Shown: positions 33,288-48,200, counted from the first letter of the stretch. The stretch: 64,000 nucleotides of DNA from Siniperca chuatsi (GCF_020085105.1 NC_058055.1:28512872-28576871), one strand, 5' to 3'. The notes: a model not told the origin generated them from the letters alone. A program made the numbers and translations.

Positions 33288-36200
33288 TTAAATGGCCACA
33301 CTGTTCTCAATGTGTCTAGGACAGAGGTAAGGATACGGCAGCTCCAGTTGGCTGTTGCGCTCTGTGATGTCATCAGAAATGGCCTTGAGTTCAGCCTGCA
33401 CATCCTCCACCAGCCTGCGGTGGCCGCCGTCTCCGAAGACGGCCTCCTTGTAGTGACACAGAGGAACCTGCAGGGGGAGACACAGAGGTTTACATTATGA
33501 CTGCAAAATCTAAACTGCTGTGTGTCAGAACCACAGACTGTAAATAAAGATGGCCGCCGCGTCGCCACTTCCTGCCGCTGTGCTAAATGAAGCCAAAATA
33601 TCCGGATACGGGAGCAGCCATCTTGGCTGGTGACGTCATTTGGAGCCAGAGTCTGCGCAGTGGTGATCGGGGGTGGAGCCGCGGTATCGAGGTCCCGCCC
33701 ACACACCCGGCTGACCCAATCGCGAGCAGAGCTCAGCTGTCAATCATGACGTGAAACCCGCTTTTTATAGCATCAGATAACGAATTAAATCAGAATCAGA
33801 ATCAGAATTAGAAATACTTTATTGATCCCCGTAGGGAAACTCTTTGTTACAACAGCTCGCCTTTACGTCAGTGCACACAGGTTTTTATAAACACTATAAA
33901 ACAGGTCAGAAATAAATTAAGTATCATGTCGGTATAAGATAAACTAAGTGTCGAGTACCAAGTGGGTTTACTGGTTGATGATGAAAGTACAGTTTAAAAA
34001 ACAATGTAACTAATTATGTAATAAATAATAATAAGCGGAGGAGCATGTACTGTCAAAGAGTAATTGAGGTATATAGTATCAGTAGCAATAAATAAGAAAA
34101 AACTAACAAGGGAAAACTAATATTGCATGGAAGTAGTACACAGAATATTGCACAATTATTATTAATTATGGCGGAGATGTAATGCTCAATGTCCAGTTTA
34201 GTGACTTCGGGTCACACAGACTGACACTTAGAGGGAGGAGTTAAAGAGTTTGATGGCCACAGGCAGGAATGACTTCCTATGGCGCTCTGTGGTGCATTGT
34301 GGGGGGATGAGTCTTCCGCTGAAGACTTACGGATCAGTTTGTTGAGCCTGTTAGCGTCCGCTACCCTCAGCCTGCTGCCCCAGCATGCAACAGCATACAG
34401 GATACTGACACCACCGCCAGAGAGTCACCTGTCTGTCTGTCTGTCTGTCTCTCTGTCTCTCTCTCTCTCTCTCTCTTTGTACCATCAAACCGGAGAAAAA
34501 AAAACACCATTTCCTTTTCGGGAAGATTTCTCATATTATAGGAAAGGAAGCTTTTCAAGTTTGGGATTTCGACTGAGCTCCAGGAAATTGGGACGCCCGT
34601 TTTTCACAACTTTCAGACATTTTAGTGACCAAATGATTAATATAGAGACTAAGAGCAGTCCAATATTCACTCTCCTCGTAGCTTTGGTTTGGTCTCCACC
34701 AACTTCTGAGAGAAATGTATGTCGGACTCTAACTGCTCCACTTTCTTCTATCTAAAAACTATTTTCTTTATTGGTTATGTTTTTGATTGATTTAGTAAAA
34801 ATGGCTATTACAGTTCCCCACATGACTTGTTACGCCAGAGCAACGGTCCAACAGCCAAAGACATTGGGTTTGTTAATGAAAACAACAACAACCACATAGC
34901 AGAGGATGGTTTCGATCCATCGACCTCTGGGTTATGGGCCCAGCACGCTTCCGCTGCGCCACTCTGCTGCGCAGCTCCACCTGCGCTGGTACAGGTGTTG
35001 GTGGTTCGAGTCCTACACAGGTTCATTTTAGTGGCATGAACATTAGCATTGTCATTGTGAGCATGTTAGCATGCTGATCAGAATCAGAAATACTTTATTG
35101 ATCCACGAAGGGAAACTCTTTGTTACAGCAGCTCGCCTTTACGTCAGTGCACACAGGAGAAAGTAGTAGCAAAAAAATATAATACACTATAAAAACAGGT
35201 CAGAAAATAAATTAAGTACCAGGTGGGTATAAGTATAAAATAAAATAAATGTGAAGTACCAAGTGGGTTTACCGGTATATTAATGCAATTTAATAATATA
35301 AGTAATAAGTAGTATTGTATCAGCAGTAATGGAGGTCTGGATAATAAATAGGAAAAAACTAAATATTGCACGAGTAGTACACAGAATATTGCACAATTAT
35401 CTCAAGTATTGCAGAGATGTTAATGATCAATGTCCAGTTTAGTGACTTCGGGTCATACAGACTGACACTTAGAGGGAGGAGTTAAAGAGTCTGATGGCCA
35501 CAGGCAGGAATGACTTCCTATGGCGCTCTGTGGTGCATTGTGGGGGGATGAGTCTTCCGCTGAAGGTGCTCCTTTGCTTGACCAGCACGTCATGGAGCGG
35601 GTGGGAGACGCTGTCCAAGATGGCATGTAGTTTACCCAGCATCCTCCTCTCTGACACCACCACCAGAGAGTCCAGCTCCACCCCCACAATGTCACTGGCC
35701 TTACGGATCAGTTTGTTGAGTCTGTTGGCGTCCACTACCCTCAGCCTGCTGCCCCAGCATGCAACAGCATGTCCACAATCCAGGACACAAGGGGGGCATC
35801 CACCTGCATCGCTGCCAGCTTCTCCCCCAGCAGGGCAGGCCGGATGGTGTTGAAAGCACTGGAGAAGTCAAAAAACATGATCCTCACCGTGCTTGCCGGC
35901 CTGTCCAGGTGGGTGTAGATGCGGTTCAGCAGGAAGATGATGGCATCCTCAACTCCCAGCCGGGGCTTGTAGGGGAACTGAAGGGGGTCCAGGAGGGGTC
36001 TGACCATGAGCCGCAGCTGTTCCAGCACTAGTCTCTCCAGGGTCTTCATTATGTGGGAGGTCAGTGCCACCGGTCTGTAGTCCTTGGAGCCACTGGGGCG
36101 TGGCGTCTTCGGCACAGGAACAAGGCAAGATGTCTTCCACAGAATGGGGACCCTTTGAAGACTCAGGCTCAGGTTGAAGACATGTTGAAGGACTCCACAT

Positions 36201-39200
36201 AGCTGGGGGGCACAGGCTTTTAGCACCCCGGGGCTAACGCCATCGGGGCCTGCAGCCTTGTTTGAGTGGAGCCTCATCAGCTGTCCTTTCACCTGGTCAG
36301 CAGTCAGGCACACAGCAGAAGTTACAAGTGGGGAGGGGGGAGTCGTCGGTCTGGAGAGGGCCGTTAGCCTGATGGGGAGGGGGAGCAGAGTACTCAGAGG
36401 AGCTTGAGGGGGGAGCAGGAGCCGGTGTGTCGAATCTGTTATAGAACAGATTAAGTTCGTTGGCCCTGTCCAAGCTGCCTTCAACTCCTCTGCTGCCAGT
36501 CGGTCTGAAGCCAGTGATGCTCTTCATGCCGCTCCAGACCTCTCTCATGTTGTTCTGCTGGAGTTTCCGCTCCAGCTTCCTCCTGTACTTCTCCTTGGCT
36601 TCCCTGATTTTCACCTTCAGGTCAGCCTGGATTGCCCTCACCTCCTCCCTATTACCATCCGTAAAGGCCCTCCTCTTGGCATTCAGAATGTCCTTGATGT
36701 CCTTTGTAACCCACGGTTTGTTATTTGGATAACAATGGACCATCTTGGTTGGGACATTGCAGTCCACACAGAAGTTAATGTAGCCAGTGATGCACTCAGT
36801 GAGCCAGTCAATGTCCTCTCCATGAGGCTCACAGAGTGCATCCCAGTTTGTCACCTCAAAACATTCCTGCAGTGTCTCGTAGGCCTCCCCTGACCATCTC
36901 CTCACTGTCCTTGTGGTCGCAGGCTGCCTTTTAACCAGAGGCACATAGCAGGGTTTAAGATGAACCAGGTTGTGGTCTGACCTACCCAGAGGGGGGAGGG
37001 GGGAAGAGCTGTATGCATCCTTCACGTTAGCATACAGCAGGTCCAGTGTCCTCTCCTCTCTAGTAGGACAGCTCACATACTGGGTGAAATTAGTCAGTGT
37101 TGTTGAAACACTGACATGGTTGAAGTCATCCGAGATTAATATGAGTGCACTCGGGTGTTGAGTCTGGAGTTGTGCTATGGCGGTGTGAATGGCGTTGCAC
37201 GCCGATGCCGGGTTAGCAGAGGGGGGGATGTAAACAGCCACAACAATGGCATGTGAGAATTCACGTGGCAAATAATATGGCCGGAGTCCCACAGCTAACA
37301 GTTCAATGTCCGGGCTACAGATACTCTGCTTGATAGTAATGTGAACAGGGTTACACCATCTGTTGTTAACTAGAACAGCAAGCCCGCCGCCTTTCCGCTT
37401 ACCGCTCCCGGTGTGATCCCTGTCGGCCCGAACAGTCTGAAAGCTGTCGATGGAAACGTTATGGTCCGGGATATCCTGGTGTAGCCATGTCTCTGAGAAG
37501 CACATCAAGCTACACTCACGGAACTCCGTCGGACTCCATTTTATTCGCCAGCGATCTCACGTTGCCCATGACGAGAGAAGGCAGACATGGCTTAAATCTC
37601 TTATTCTTAAGTCGGCTTCAGCGCGATCAGCTGTTCCCTGGTGTAAACAATGCGGCCAAACAGCTGATCTGCAGCGGTGCCCTGACCGAGTAGCAGAAGA
37701 AGAAGTTCCACGGCGAAAAAAAGTACAAAAACACTTTCTACCCTCATTTTCGCAAAGAGCGTAGTTTAAATTACACTTACACACAAGTTACTCAAGTTTG
37801 GAAGAAAAAAGGAAAGTTAAAAGTTGGAAAAGTAAGACGACGAGACGGAGCTACGGCAACGGGCAGCATGCGGGCTGGCGCATGCGCACAGATGATAAAA
37901 CCAAACTTATCAGAAAAATGAACACTTGAACAAACATCAGCGTGATGAGAGCGAGCTGAACTGACAGAAACCATCTTTGAGTTTTAGTTTGTCCGCTAAC
38001 ATGGAGGGGGCGGGGCTTCTGACCTGTACAGCAGCCCGCCACCAGGGGGCGATGCAGATGTTCTGGGGAGCTGACATGTCGTCCATCTTTATATACAGTC
38101 TGTCAGAACTGTCGGATTAACACGCCGCCATTTTATCACAAACTTGCTCTACAAGCAGCTTTAAATATATATATATATATATATATTTTAGCGTGCACAT
38201 ACACACATACAGTACACATGATTAGTGTTGTACTTAAACTAATAATGCAGTAAAGTCTCAAGTGAAGTGACAGTAAATAATATGAATACAGTTAGCCTGT
38301 TGATGAAAATGTTACAGATGTTATCAGGTATGAGCTCGCTTGCTGAAAGTTTCTAATTTCTGTTAATGAAATCTGCACGAGGATTTCTTCATAATATGTT
38401 TGCATTAATGCTCCACATGCATTTGGTTGTTACCTGCAAACATTTTAAGATTATTTTTGACAGATAGTATAGAAGCAGAGCGAGAGGACGTGCAGCAAAG
38501 CTCCCTGGAAACGAACTGTGTTACGTTGGTTCATACCACATACAAACATTTTAGATTCAAAAGAATTCGTCCACAAAAAAGACGAAGATTTAATGTGAAA
38601 TGTTTTATGAGGCATGTTTTTATCAGAACGAGGTGCGTTTGATGTTTTTGTTTTTCCTGCTGAGCTGACAGGACGGTGTGGGTGGAGCCTCACAAAGTTG
38701 ACGCTGGGCTGCGACAGCAGAGTCAGCACCATCAGGACGCGACAGGTCGAGTTCACATCCGGCAGGAAGGACATGATGTCGTCCTCCGTCACCGAGCCTT
38801 TGACCTGCGGAGGAGGACGCAACATGGACGCCGGACAGTTTGGCATCCAGAGGGCGAAATCCAACTGGAGGACACAAAGAGAGATAAATGAGACGGAGAG
38901 AGAACTGAGCATGCTCAAACTGCAGACAAGAAAAAGTTCATTTAAAAAGTCCTTAAAACATTATATCTTCCACCTGCATTGTGGGTAACGTAGGCGCCAG
39001 GTTTTGACAGGGAAGACGAATGTGTGGAATAAAAAGACGACATCTCTGGTTCTGCTGCATCAGTTTAGATCCTTTTTTTAAAAAACTGTCCATCAGGAGT
39101 TGGACGTGTTATAGACGTGCGATGCTAAATGTTTTAAAGGAGATCCCAAATATCAGAAAATACGGTTCATTAGAAAATCAAGCTCTAATATACAGACTGT

Positions 39201-42200
39201 GTGATGAGAGCGAGAAACAAAAATTGTCCAGTCGAAGAAGAAAAGAGCCATTTGAGACAGTCTGACTGTTTGAAACATGAAATGATACCACTGGCTTCAC
39301 TTATTCAGACTTTGGAAATCCCAACATGTAGGAAAGCGCCACAATTGTTTTTTAGAAGTGTTGGAAAAGTATCTCCTGATCTTGTCTTTGAATGTCCTGC
39401 AGTCATGTGACGTGTCCCGCGGGTCACCCACCTGGGAGAAGTTAACAGCGGCATGTAGAGCTGAACAGCAGTAGATGATCATGGTGACAAACTTGGACAC
39501 TTCTGCTTTGGTCTGGAAAGACTGAGGGAAGCCTGAAGGACGAGAGGAGACTCAAACTCAAACAGCTTCATCACAGTTTATGTTCTGCGTCTTCTCTGCG
39601 ACCACCAGCCTCGGCTGTCTCTCCGACACGCACCTGAGTCGTGGTTGAATCCGTGTGTGTTGATGTCAGTGATCCAGTGTTGAAGCTCAGAGTCCTGCTG
39701 CACCTCATCGTCTCCACTGTAATACAGATCCACCCAGCGGACCACAAACCTGCCACACACACACACAGTTTATCTCCTGCAATGGTCGTAGATGGTTCTG
39801 CCCCTCCAGCCACACCCCGAGTCTCTACCTGCCCTCAGACTTTTCCACCTGGCCCAGTCACCTGACTCCCTCATCCACCTGCTCACCTGTTTCTACTTTC
39901 CCTCATCAGCCCTGCAGTATATAACCCGTCTGTGTCCGCTCATTCTCTGCCAGATGGTTGAAGGTTTCATGTTGCAAAGTTGCCATGTGCTTAGTACCTT
40001 TGCTTTCAAGTCACCTGAGCCTTACCCTGACTCTGACTGTTTACCTGTACCTGCCTGCGAGGCTTTATATACCTTCACTGTGGCAATAAATCATTGAACG
40101 GTGCCTGGTTGTCTCCATTTGGGTCCTCCTCCCTTTGTTGCTGGAATTCACCGCCGTGGACGGAGTCTATTTCTTTATTCCTGAAAAACTGTGATATTAA
40201 GTTAAAAATCTCTATTTAATGATATTTGTTGGTTTCCGAAGTATAAACACAAAGACTAAAACTGGGGAGCTGCTGGATGCAGAAAAGTTTAATTTATGCT
40301 AATTATGTCCACAAACACAGGTAATGGGATGATGAACATCGTGTATGTTTTTAGCATTTTTATCAAATGTTTGCATTTTATTCGACAGCTGACAGTGAAG
40401 AGGTAGACAGGAAACAAGGGCGGAGACATGCAACAAAGACCCCCGGCTGGAATCGAACCATGGACGTTGCAGTTACTGTATGTGGAGCCATCGGGCCACC
40501 AGAGCGCTCCAGCATCTTTAACTTTACTCACGTTTCTGCATTCAGTGGCTCCCATCCTTTTATTCTTTGTGTTAAAGCCGACCCTGCTGGGAAGCCTTTA
40601 TCCACGCGTTTTGTGGTTCTGTATTGTTGTAAGTTTCAATAATGTTTCAAGCTTGAAAAGTGATTCAGTTGTACTTTTAGGAAAAACAAGTGAGTGTGAG
40701 CTTTCCTCCAGATCTTTCCCTTTATCTTCCACTCTACGAAGTCAAACTTGTGTCTTTTTGCACATTTCCATAAACTATACATCTGATCGCTGCCATGATG
40801 ACGGAGCTGCTGGGAAAAACTGAATGACTCAAAATTAAATCAGATTCTCTCTTCTGTCATTAAAATGATAACATAATGCAGGAAGGAAGTGAAGTGTTCA
40901 CTTGCAGAAACAGTTTATCACTTCTCATGTAATCTCTCAGCTGGTCTAATCACCTGGTTGAGGTGTGTTTGCTTACCTGTGCAGTGCGTCCCAGACTCTC
41001 AGGGCGTCCTGGGCGTAGTAGCTCTGGGGCAGTTTGTCCACACCGCGGTCGATCAGGTCGTCAGAGACACACAGGGATCGATAATAAATCCTGTCTGACG
41101 CCCGGGACAGAAATACAGGTAACGCCTGCAGACCACAGCCCATCGCCTGGAGGGACGACACCAACGCAAGAACAGATAACGGCACCGCACTGGTTTCCAC
41201 ATCTCCCTCTTTAACATTCCTGATGATGTACCTTATCAAACACCCCATCAGCAGCCAGCAGCGAGGCTCTGGCCTGGAAGTTGATCTGCAGTGACGTCCT
41301 GACGTGTGGCATCAGCAACTGTCCACAAAAACAGCCAATCAGAGAAGAGAAGACTGATTAAAAAAACAAAGCAATGGGAGGTAACAACATACAGTGGTGT
41401 GCAAAAGTGTTTGCCCCCTTCCTGATTTCTTATTTCTTATTGTTTTTCACAATTTAAATATTAGTCAAAGATAACACAAGTAAACACAAAATGCAGTTTT
41501 TAAATGAAGGTTGTTATTATTAAGGGAAAACAAAATCCAAACATGCAAAAAAATAAGAAATCAGGAAGGGGGCAAACACTTTTTCACACCACTGTACCTG
41601 TGCTGGTCAGTGATTTTCATCCCATCTGGAGTGCATATATGGCTAATTTTTCACCCACATTGGCCTTTATTTGTTCACATTTAGTCAAACTGTCCCATTA
41701 AAGCAGCCGAACCAGCAGTCAGCAGCTCCTGTCTGCAGTGGACCCGTGGACGGACAGACAGCTGTCTCTGGATCACTGTGAGACTGAAGGAAACTTAGAA
41801 ACAGCAGGATTCTCAGGCAGGTTCTGCAACCAAAATTCCTCCACAGCGCTGTAAAAGACTCATTGCAAGTTATTGCAAACGCTTGATTGCAGTTGTTGCT
41901 GCTAAGGGTGGAGCAACCAGTTATTAGGTTTAGGGGGCAATCACTAAAAACTGCATTTTGTGTTTACTTGTGTTATCTTTGACTAATATTTAAATTTGTT
42001 TGATGATCTGAAAGATTTAAGTGTGACAAACATGCAAAAACATAAGAAATCAGGAAGGGGGCAAACACTTTTTCACACCACTGTACATCGTAGAAAGAAA
42101 CAAATAGAAACAACATTTTAATGTGGGAACATTTGGAGACTGCTGAGAAACTTTGGGTGCTGACTGCAGGTTCAGCTGATGGTTCACCACCAGAGACACC

Positions 42201-45200
42201 GACACACTGTCACAGTGTCACTTCATACACTCTTATTATAAAAATATAAATTACAGACACTTTAATAACCACATGGATGTGAAATACTAAAACCTTGGTA
42301 CAAATGGAGCAGCAGCAGCAACCAACGAGTGTGTCAGCAGAGAAGCGTCAGGTTATAATGGCTGCGCCGCACACCTGCATGAAAATGATTGGCTGTTGCT
42401 TGTCAGCTGGTAGCCCAACAGCTGGTGAATGAGCCAATGCTGGTAGAGCATAAATGAAGTAGCTGAACTATGCTCCTGTTCACTGAACGTTTTCATGGGT
42501 TTTGATAAGTTTGATAGCGTTTTTAGGTGAATTAAACCAAAATCAAATGCTCAAGTCAGTCGCGTGACAATCTGTGTAAATAAAGCTGTTATACGCAGTG
42601 TGATTTTCAGCAGGGGACTCATTACAGAGTGAAGGTGATGTGAGTTTGTGAACCTGATGCAGCGGGTGCAGCTCTGGCAGCTGTCGCAGCGTGGCCACGC
42701 AGAACAGCTCCCCCAGCATGTGAGTCCTCAGGTAGTGGGAGGACAGCTGGTGACACTGGAAGTCTGCGCTGTGAACCCAAATCTTAGCCAGCAGCCAATC
42801 ACAGCCGGAGTCAGAGGGCAGGAAGACCGGGTTCTGAGGGCCGGGTGTCTGCTGCAGCTGAAGAAGCGGAAAATCACTGATTGATGAGATGATTGACAGT
42901 GCTGGAAATTAACATTTACTCGAGTACTGCACTTTAGTACAAATTGAAGTACTTGTACTTGAGTATTTCCATTTTATGCTACTTCCACATCTCAGAGAGA
43001 AATATTGTACTTTTTGCTTCACTGCATTTGTCTGACAGATTTAGTCGCTAGTTATAAACGTATAAAACATGATAACAGCATCATGTTTTATAAGTTCATC
43101 AAATGTTTTGTACATGAAATATATCAAACTACCCAACAGTGTATAAAATAGTTCAAATCAGCTCCACCTCGACCAACTGCAACAGTAAAATGTTATTTAC
43201 ACATGAATGCATCAGTAATATTAATCCAATAATCCAATATACAACAGTAAAACATAATGAGTACCCTTACTTTTGATAATAAAAGTACATTTTGCTGTTA
43301 TATTTTCAATGCAGGACTTTTACAGTCTGGTACTGCTACTTAAGTAAAAGATCAAAATACTTCTTCCCCACATCTGATTGATCGATTACTTTAAAATCCT
43401 AGTAATAGCAGAATCATCACCCAGTGCTTTCTGAAGGGACATTAAAAGTACACATCAAGCATTACAGATGGGTTACTTTCATTTATAAGTGCTTCAGTGT
43501 GCAACCACACTGTCTGCCTTCCCGCCAGCAGCATCACCTGTATCAAAACACCTGAAACTCACCTGGATGGCGATGGGGAGCAGTTGTCCCTGCTGGTTCA
43601 GGTGGAGGAGGCACAGTGGAGCGGACAGATACGTTTGCTTCCCATTGACCACGTTGGCTGGGACGCCGTCCAGAACCTCGTAGTCCAACAGGTAAACGGC
43701 CCCTTTCTGTCACAGAACATCAAGATAAAGCAGCTGTGATAAAGTGCACAGCTGGCACCCAAGAACAGCTGGAAGTCAGAAAATGGCATGCACACCTTTA
43801 GCTCCTGCTCAAGGGAGGAGCCTTCAGGCAGGAAGGGGCGGAGCATGTCAGAGCTGACGGACAGGTTTGGAGGGAGGAGGCGGGTCTGACGCAGCAGCAG
43901 AGGGTTGCAGCCATTCAGACACTGGTAGCCAAAATACCAATCCTCCTTCCAGTGAGCCTTCACGAACCCTGACAGGGAGATAAAAGAAAAACTGTTATTC
44001 TGCATGGGTCATAAAAAAATTGTGTTAAAGTAGCAACCACATGCGGACCACCAGGAGTCCCCACAGCAACCATCCAAAGTACTTTAAAGGTGCTTTCAGA
44101 CAGCGAGTGGTTACAGCCGCCATTATTCACTGTACGCTAGCTGTAAGCTAGCTAGCAACAGACCGTGGGAGTGTGTCTATGTGTTTTTGTTCAGCTCAGC
44201 CTATTTCCCTCCAGCCTCTCATCTCTGTATGTTTACGAAGCAAATTTTCCACAAAGGTTGAAACATTTTTAACTTTCGTGTCTTCGTGTCAATTCGCGCG
44301 CCGCCCCGGACGAATTCACGTCTGTTCCCATCTTTCCATTGACTTTGTTTGCAATCGCACTTCCTCTAAAATATACGCACTTTCAAACTACCTACACACT
44401 AGTAACTACCAGGAACAACATGACAACTGCCTAGCAACCACCTGGAAACCATTTAGCAACCACCTGGAAATCCCCTGGCAATCACAGAGAACACCCTAGC
44501 AACTGTCCAGCTGCGTCCTGCCAAACACCCATTTAGCAACACATTTTTTATACCCTAGCAACCCATTAATGTTGTCTCTTACTGGCGGTGTTGTTCTGGT
44601 GTCCGCTGTGGGCGAAAACCACCTCCAGCTCTGTGAAACTCGTCCAGGCCTGTGCTCGGTCATTGAAGCCCTTCAGGTAGTGCAGGTTAGTGGCTGGACT
44701 GAGGACAAACCAACAAACACAACTCAGACTCGTCCCTTCAGCACTAATTCATGCATTTGTCCTGAGTCTGTCTATTTCTGTTTCCGTCCCACGCTGACCA
44801 GGCGTCAGTCAGAACGTTACAGTAAGAGTGTGACTTCACCTCGTGTGTGAGTAGCTGAAGTTCGGCCCGAGTTCAGACAGACTGTTCAGGTCAACACACT
44901 GAGGAGCGCCATCGACGAACTTACGCCATCTGCAATAATGACACAAGAGAATGAACATCACAAAACCATAGAATTCATTGTAGTGTATGTAAACTCTGAC
45001 ATAGCCTCAAAGACCAGCTAGTAGCAGATGGCATTATCTGTTTGTCACCATTAGATGTTCTCATAGATTTGGGTTTAACCTCTAAAACTCTGCTAGATCC
45101 ACCAGTGTAGGGGTGTCCAAACTACGGCCTGCAGGCCATGTGTGCCATGAAACTGTTCTGTAGCATACATTGGGAAGCACGATGTGATGACACCTATTAA

Positions 45201-48200
45201 TCTCATCCAGTCAAGAGTGTTTAATCACCAGGAATTTTGGGCTCTCCCGACAAACGGCAACATTTCCACTTCCTCATAAGTAAATATACGTTCCAGCCTT
45301 TTTCCCTGCCTGCCTTTTGGACTTCTGCCCTTTTGCCTGCTGCCTATCTGCATAAGTTTGCCTTCTCTTTCAAGTCTGCCTGGTGTTGACCCCTGCCTGT
45401 TTCGGACAAAGCGTAAAGCTGAAAATTTTACTTTACCTGCCTGGTCTCTGAGTTGTGCATTTGGGTCCAAACCTGGTGGAGTCGCTACAAAATATGTGAC
45501 TGTGCTCACGTCACTGATCTTTCCTTCGCTATCGATGTGGAAGGAGAACAGGAGGACGTGCAGTTATTGAAACGCAATGTGATGATATGCTCTGAAGTCT
45601 CCCACTGTCGGAGCTCTGCAGGGTTTGGAAAAGTCCAGATTTCCCTAAATGAGGCTCCGTTTATTTTGATCTGCAGACAAATGTTGGCAAACATTTCCTG
45701 TGATGACTCTGAACCAGATCAGACTGAGGTCCAAGATGACTGACAGTCACCTCTGTGATGCACTGTGAATCTCCACAACAGGACTTACACCTGAGCTGGC
45801 AGCAGCATCACTGTTCTCATTGGGAGTGATGTTAACTGCTGAGTGAAATTATGTGGCCTAGCCTTGTTCAAACCCCCCAAAACTTTATTCTAATATAGAT
45901 CCCGACATTTTCAAATATACCAAGAATGTCTGTTTGCTGTTTTACCTGATTTGCTTCTGTTGATGTTGCAGCTGCTTGAGTCGCTGCTGCTTCAACTTCT
46001 CGTCTGTCTCGTCCTTCAGCAAACACCCTGGGGGAGGAATGATAGTAATAATAATAATAATAGTAACCATAATAAGAATAACTTCTCCTCTCACTGAGTA
46101 TATAGAATACTTAGAACCAGCTATAAAGTTAAATTGTTTTATGACAACTAAAATTTACGAGCTCCGAAATCACTGACTGACACTGTTCTTTCATGAAACT
46201 GTATTAAATTTTTATTTGTATGAAGTATTTAGTATAGTATACAGTAGTAGTTGTATATAATATCAGAAGACAACTTTAACATCATTTATCATCCCTGTAC
46301 AGATGTAGGATCAGAAACATTTCCAGATGACATTTTTACAAAAAGAAGTGGTTGAATTTAGCATGAATTTAAGTTATTCATTGAGACTTACTTTTTTAAA
46401 AAAAAACTTAATTGTGTTTCTCACACTTAAAGACATCAGGATGTCACACGAACCAGTTTTTATTTTAACATACTGCATCAAAGCTCCTCAGGTGCACATT
46501 TTGCTGTAAACGTGTGAAAGCTGCTCTCTGCTTCAGTCTCAGTGTAGCAGCTATAGGCTAAACTTCACAGCTTTGAACTGACAAGCCAAAATCAAAATAA
46601 CAATATACAGTATATTAAAATCTAAGTATGACCAGCATGAAGAAGTGCAAAATATGTATTTCCAATTTTGAAACTTTGAAAGTTATCTTACACTTCGCAC
46701 TCTGCAGCTCTACGTCGCCATCTGCTGTCCGCAGCCATCTGTCACACAGGAACACCTGTAGTTCTGGATCCTGAGGTCCCGTCACACCTTGCCCTGCCTC
46801 CTTGGCCTGTCCGTCTGCCAGCCTGCGGACCTCCACCCGGCTGCAGTGCCAGTCCAGGTTGGGGAATCCGGTTCGAGCCTCCAGATGAAGCCGGACCAGA
46901 ACCAGACGACCCAGAGGCCCGTTGGCCCGGACCAAAACCGGACACGTCTGTCAGGACAGGAGGAAGAGATTGTCATTTTCCTTTGTAAATATTCTGCAAA
47001 GTTCCTCCCAGTACCGAAGAGAGCAGAAGTTTCGGGTTCTGACCAGGTGGTTACTGATGGATCTCCCTTGTTCTTTATTTTGATTGGGCGGCAGCAGGCC
47101 GGGCTACCTGAAACAGGTGCAGGTCCCCCAGTGTGGACCTGTACCATAGACTACAGGTTGCTCCTATCCACCGACTCTTATCCCCTAAACAGAGGATGTA
47201 GCTTAAAATAGAGGAAATGGTTGGTAATATTTGCCAAAACAATCTCACCCAATTCTCGTCCATGTTGGCTTATAAATCAAGACTGAAGGTTCATTCTTGA
47301 ATACGACACAATTAATATAGCATGTTTAGGTAACTAATTAACATTGTTTATTGGCCCGGACTGTATTATTGATTGCTAAGCAATTCAGGAAACTCAGATT
47401 CCAGTCAAATTTGCTCTTGCATCATTCTCCTCGCTACGGTTTCTGTGGTTGCCATGGTCACACGATGAGCCGCAGTGGCTGCTAATTTTGCGGTAGTAGA
47501 AAAATGTAATCAATAATCATGAACTCAGACAGCAGAGCGCCTACCTCAGCATGTCCTGCTGTCCTGTCTGCAGTGGAAACAATGGAGATGGCAGCACTTG
47601 CCACTTTAGGACCTGCTCACACCAGCATTTGACAGCAAAGTTTGATACCAAATTGAATTAATCTGAATAGAGCTGTTTCTTAAATAAATCAACATGGGAT
47701 TTCCCATCAAGTTCCATTTTGGGACACAAATTTTCTCTGTAGATAAAGAGAAAACTGTCTGAAGTTCCAAGTATGCTTGAAACAAACTGGTATCATTTGG
47801 CAAACAGATGCAGTCTCAGTTCAAACCCTGCCTTCTTTCACACCTCTGCACACCTGGCACATCGCACATCACACATAAAGCAGGTGTGATTTTTAGATTC
47901 TCTGTTTCAGAAAGTTAAAGAAATTACACATACTGACCTGTTTAGTGTGTTAAATAGGTCAACCAGTGTTGACCTATGAAGAATAGCAGTCGCATTGTTG
48001 AGACCAAAATGGAGGAAGCTTAGCTGATACTTTCATACTGTCTCTGGTAAAACTGCGGAGGTAATGCTGTCGGATATCAAGCCATCTGAAAACATTACCT
48101 AACTCAATAGCTAGCTGATGTTGCTAGCTAGCTAGAAATTTAGAATATGACCAGGACATAAAATAAAGGTTTAATTTTTGTGTTGTTTGTAAGTAAGTGG

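Noticed and set aside
34808-35039. 72-residue frames around both tRNA-iMet genes
   Set aside because: The similarity between the two loci comes from the duplicated tRNA cassette, not from protein conservation.
40385-40510. tRNA gene suggested by a B-box-like GGTTCGATTCC
   Set aside because: No A box at proper spacing, no acceptor stem, and the surrounding sequence is a known type of fish repeat.
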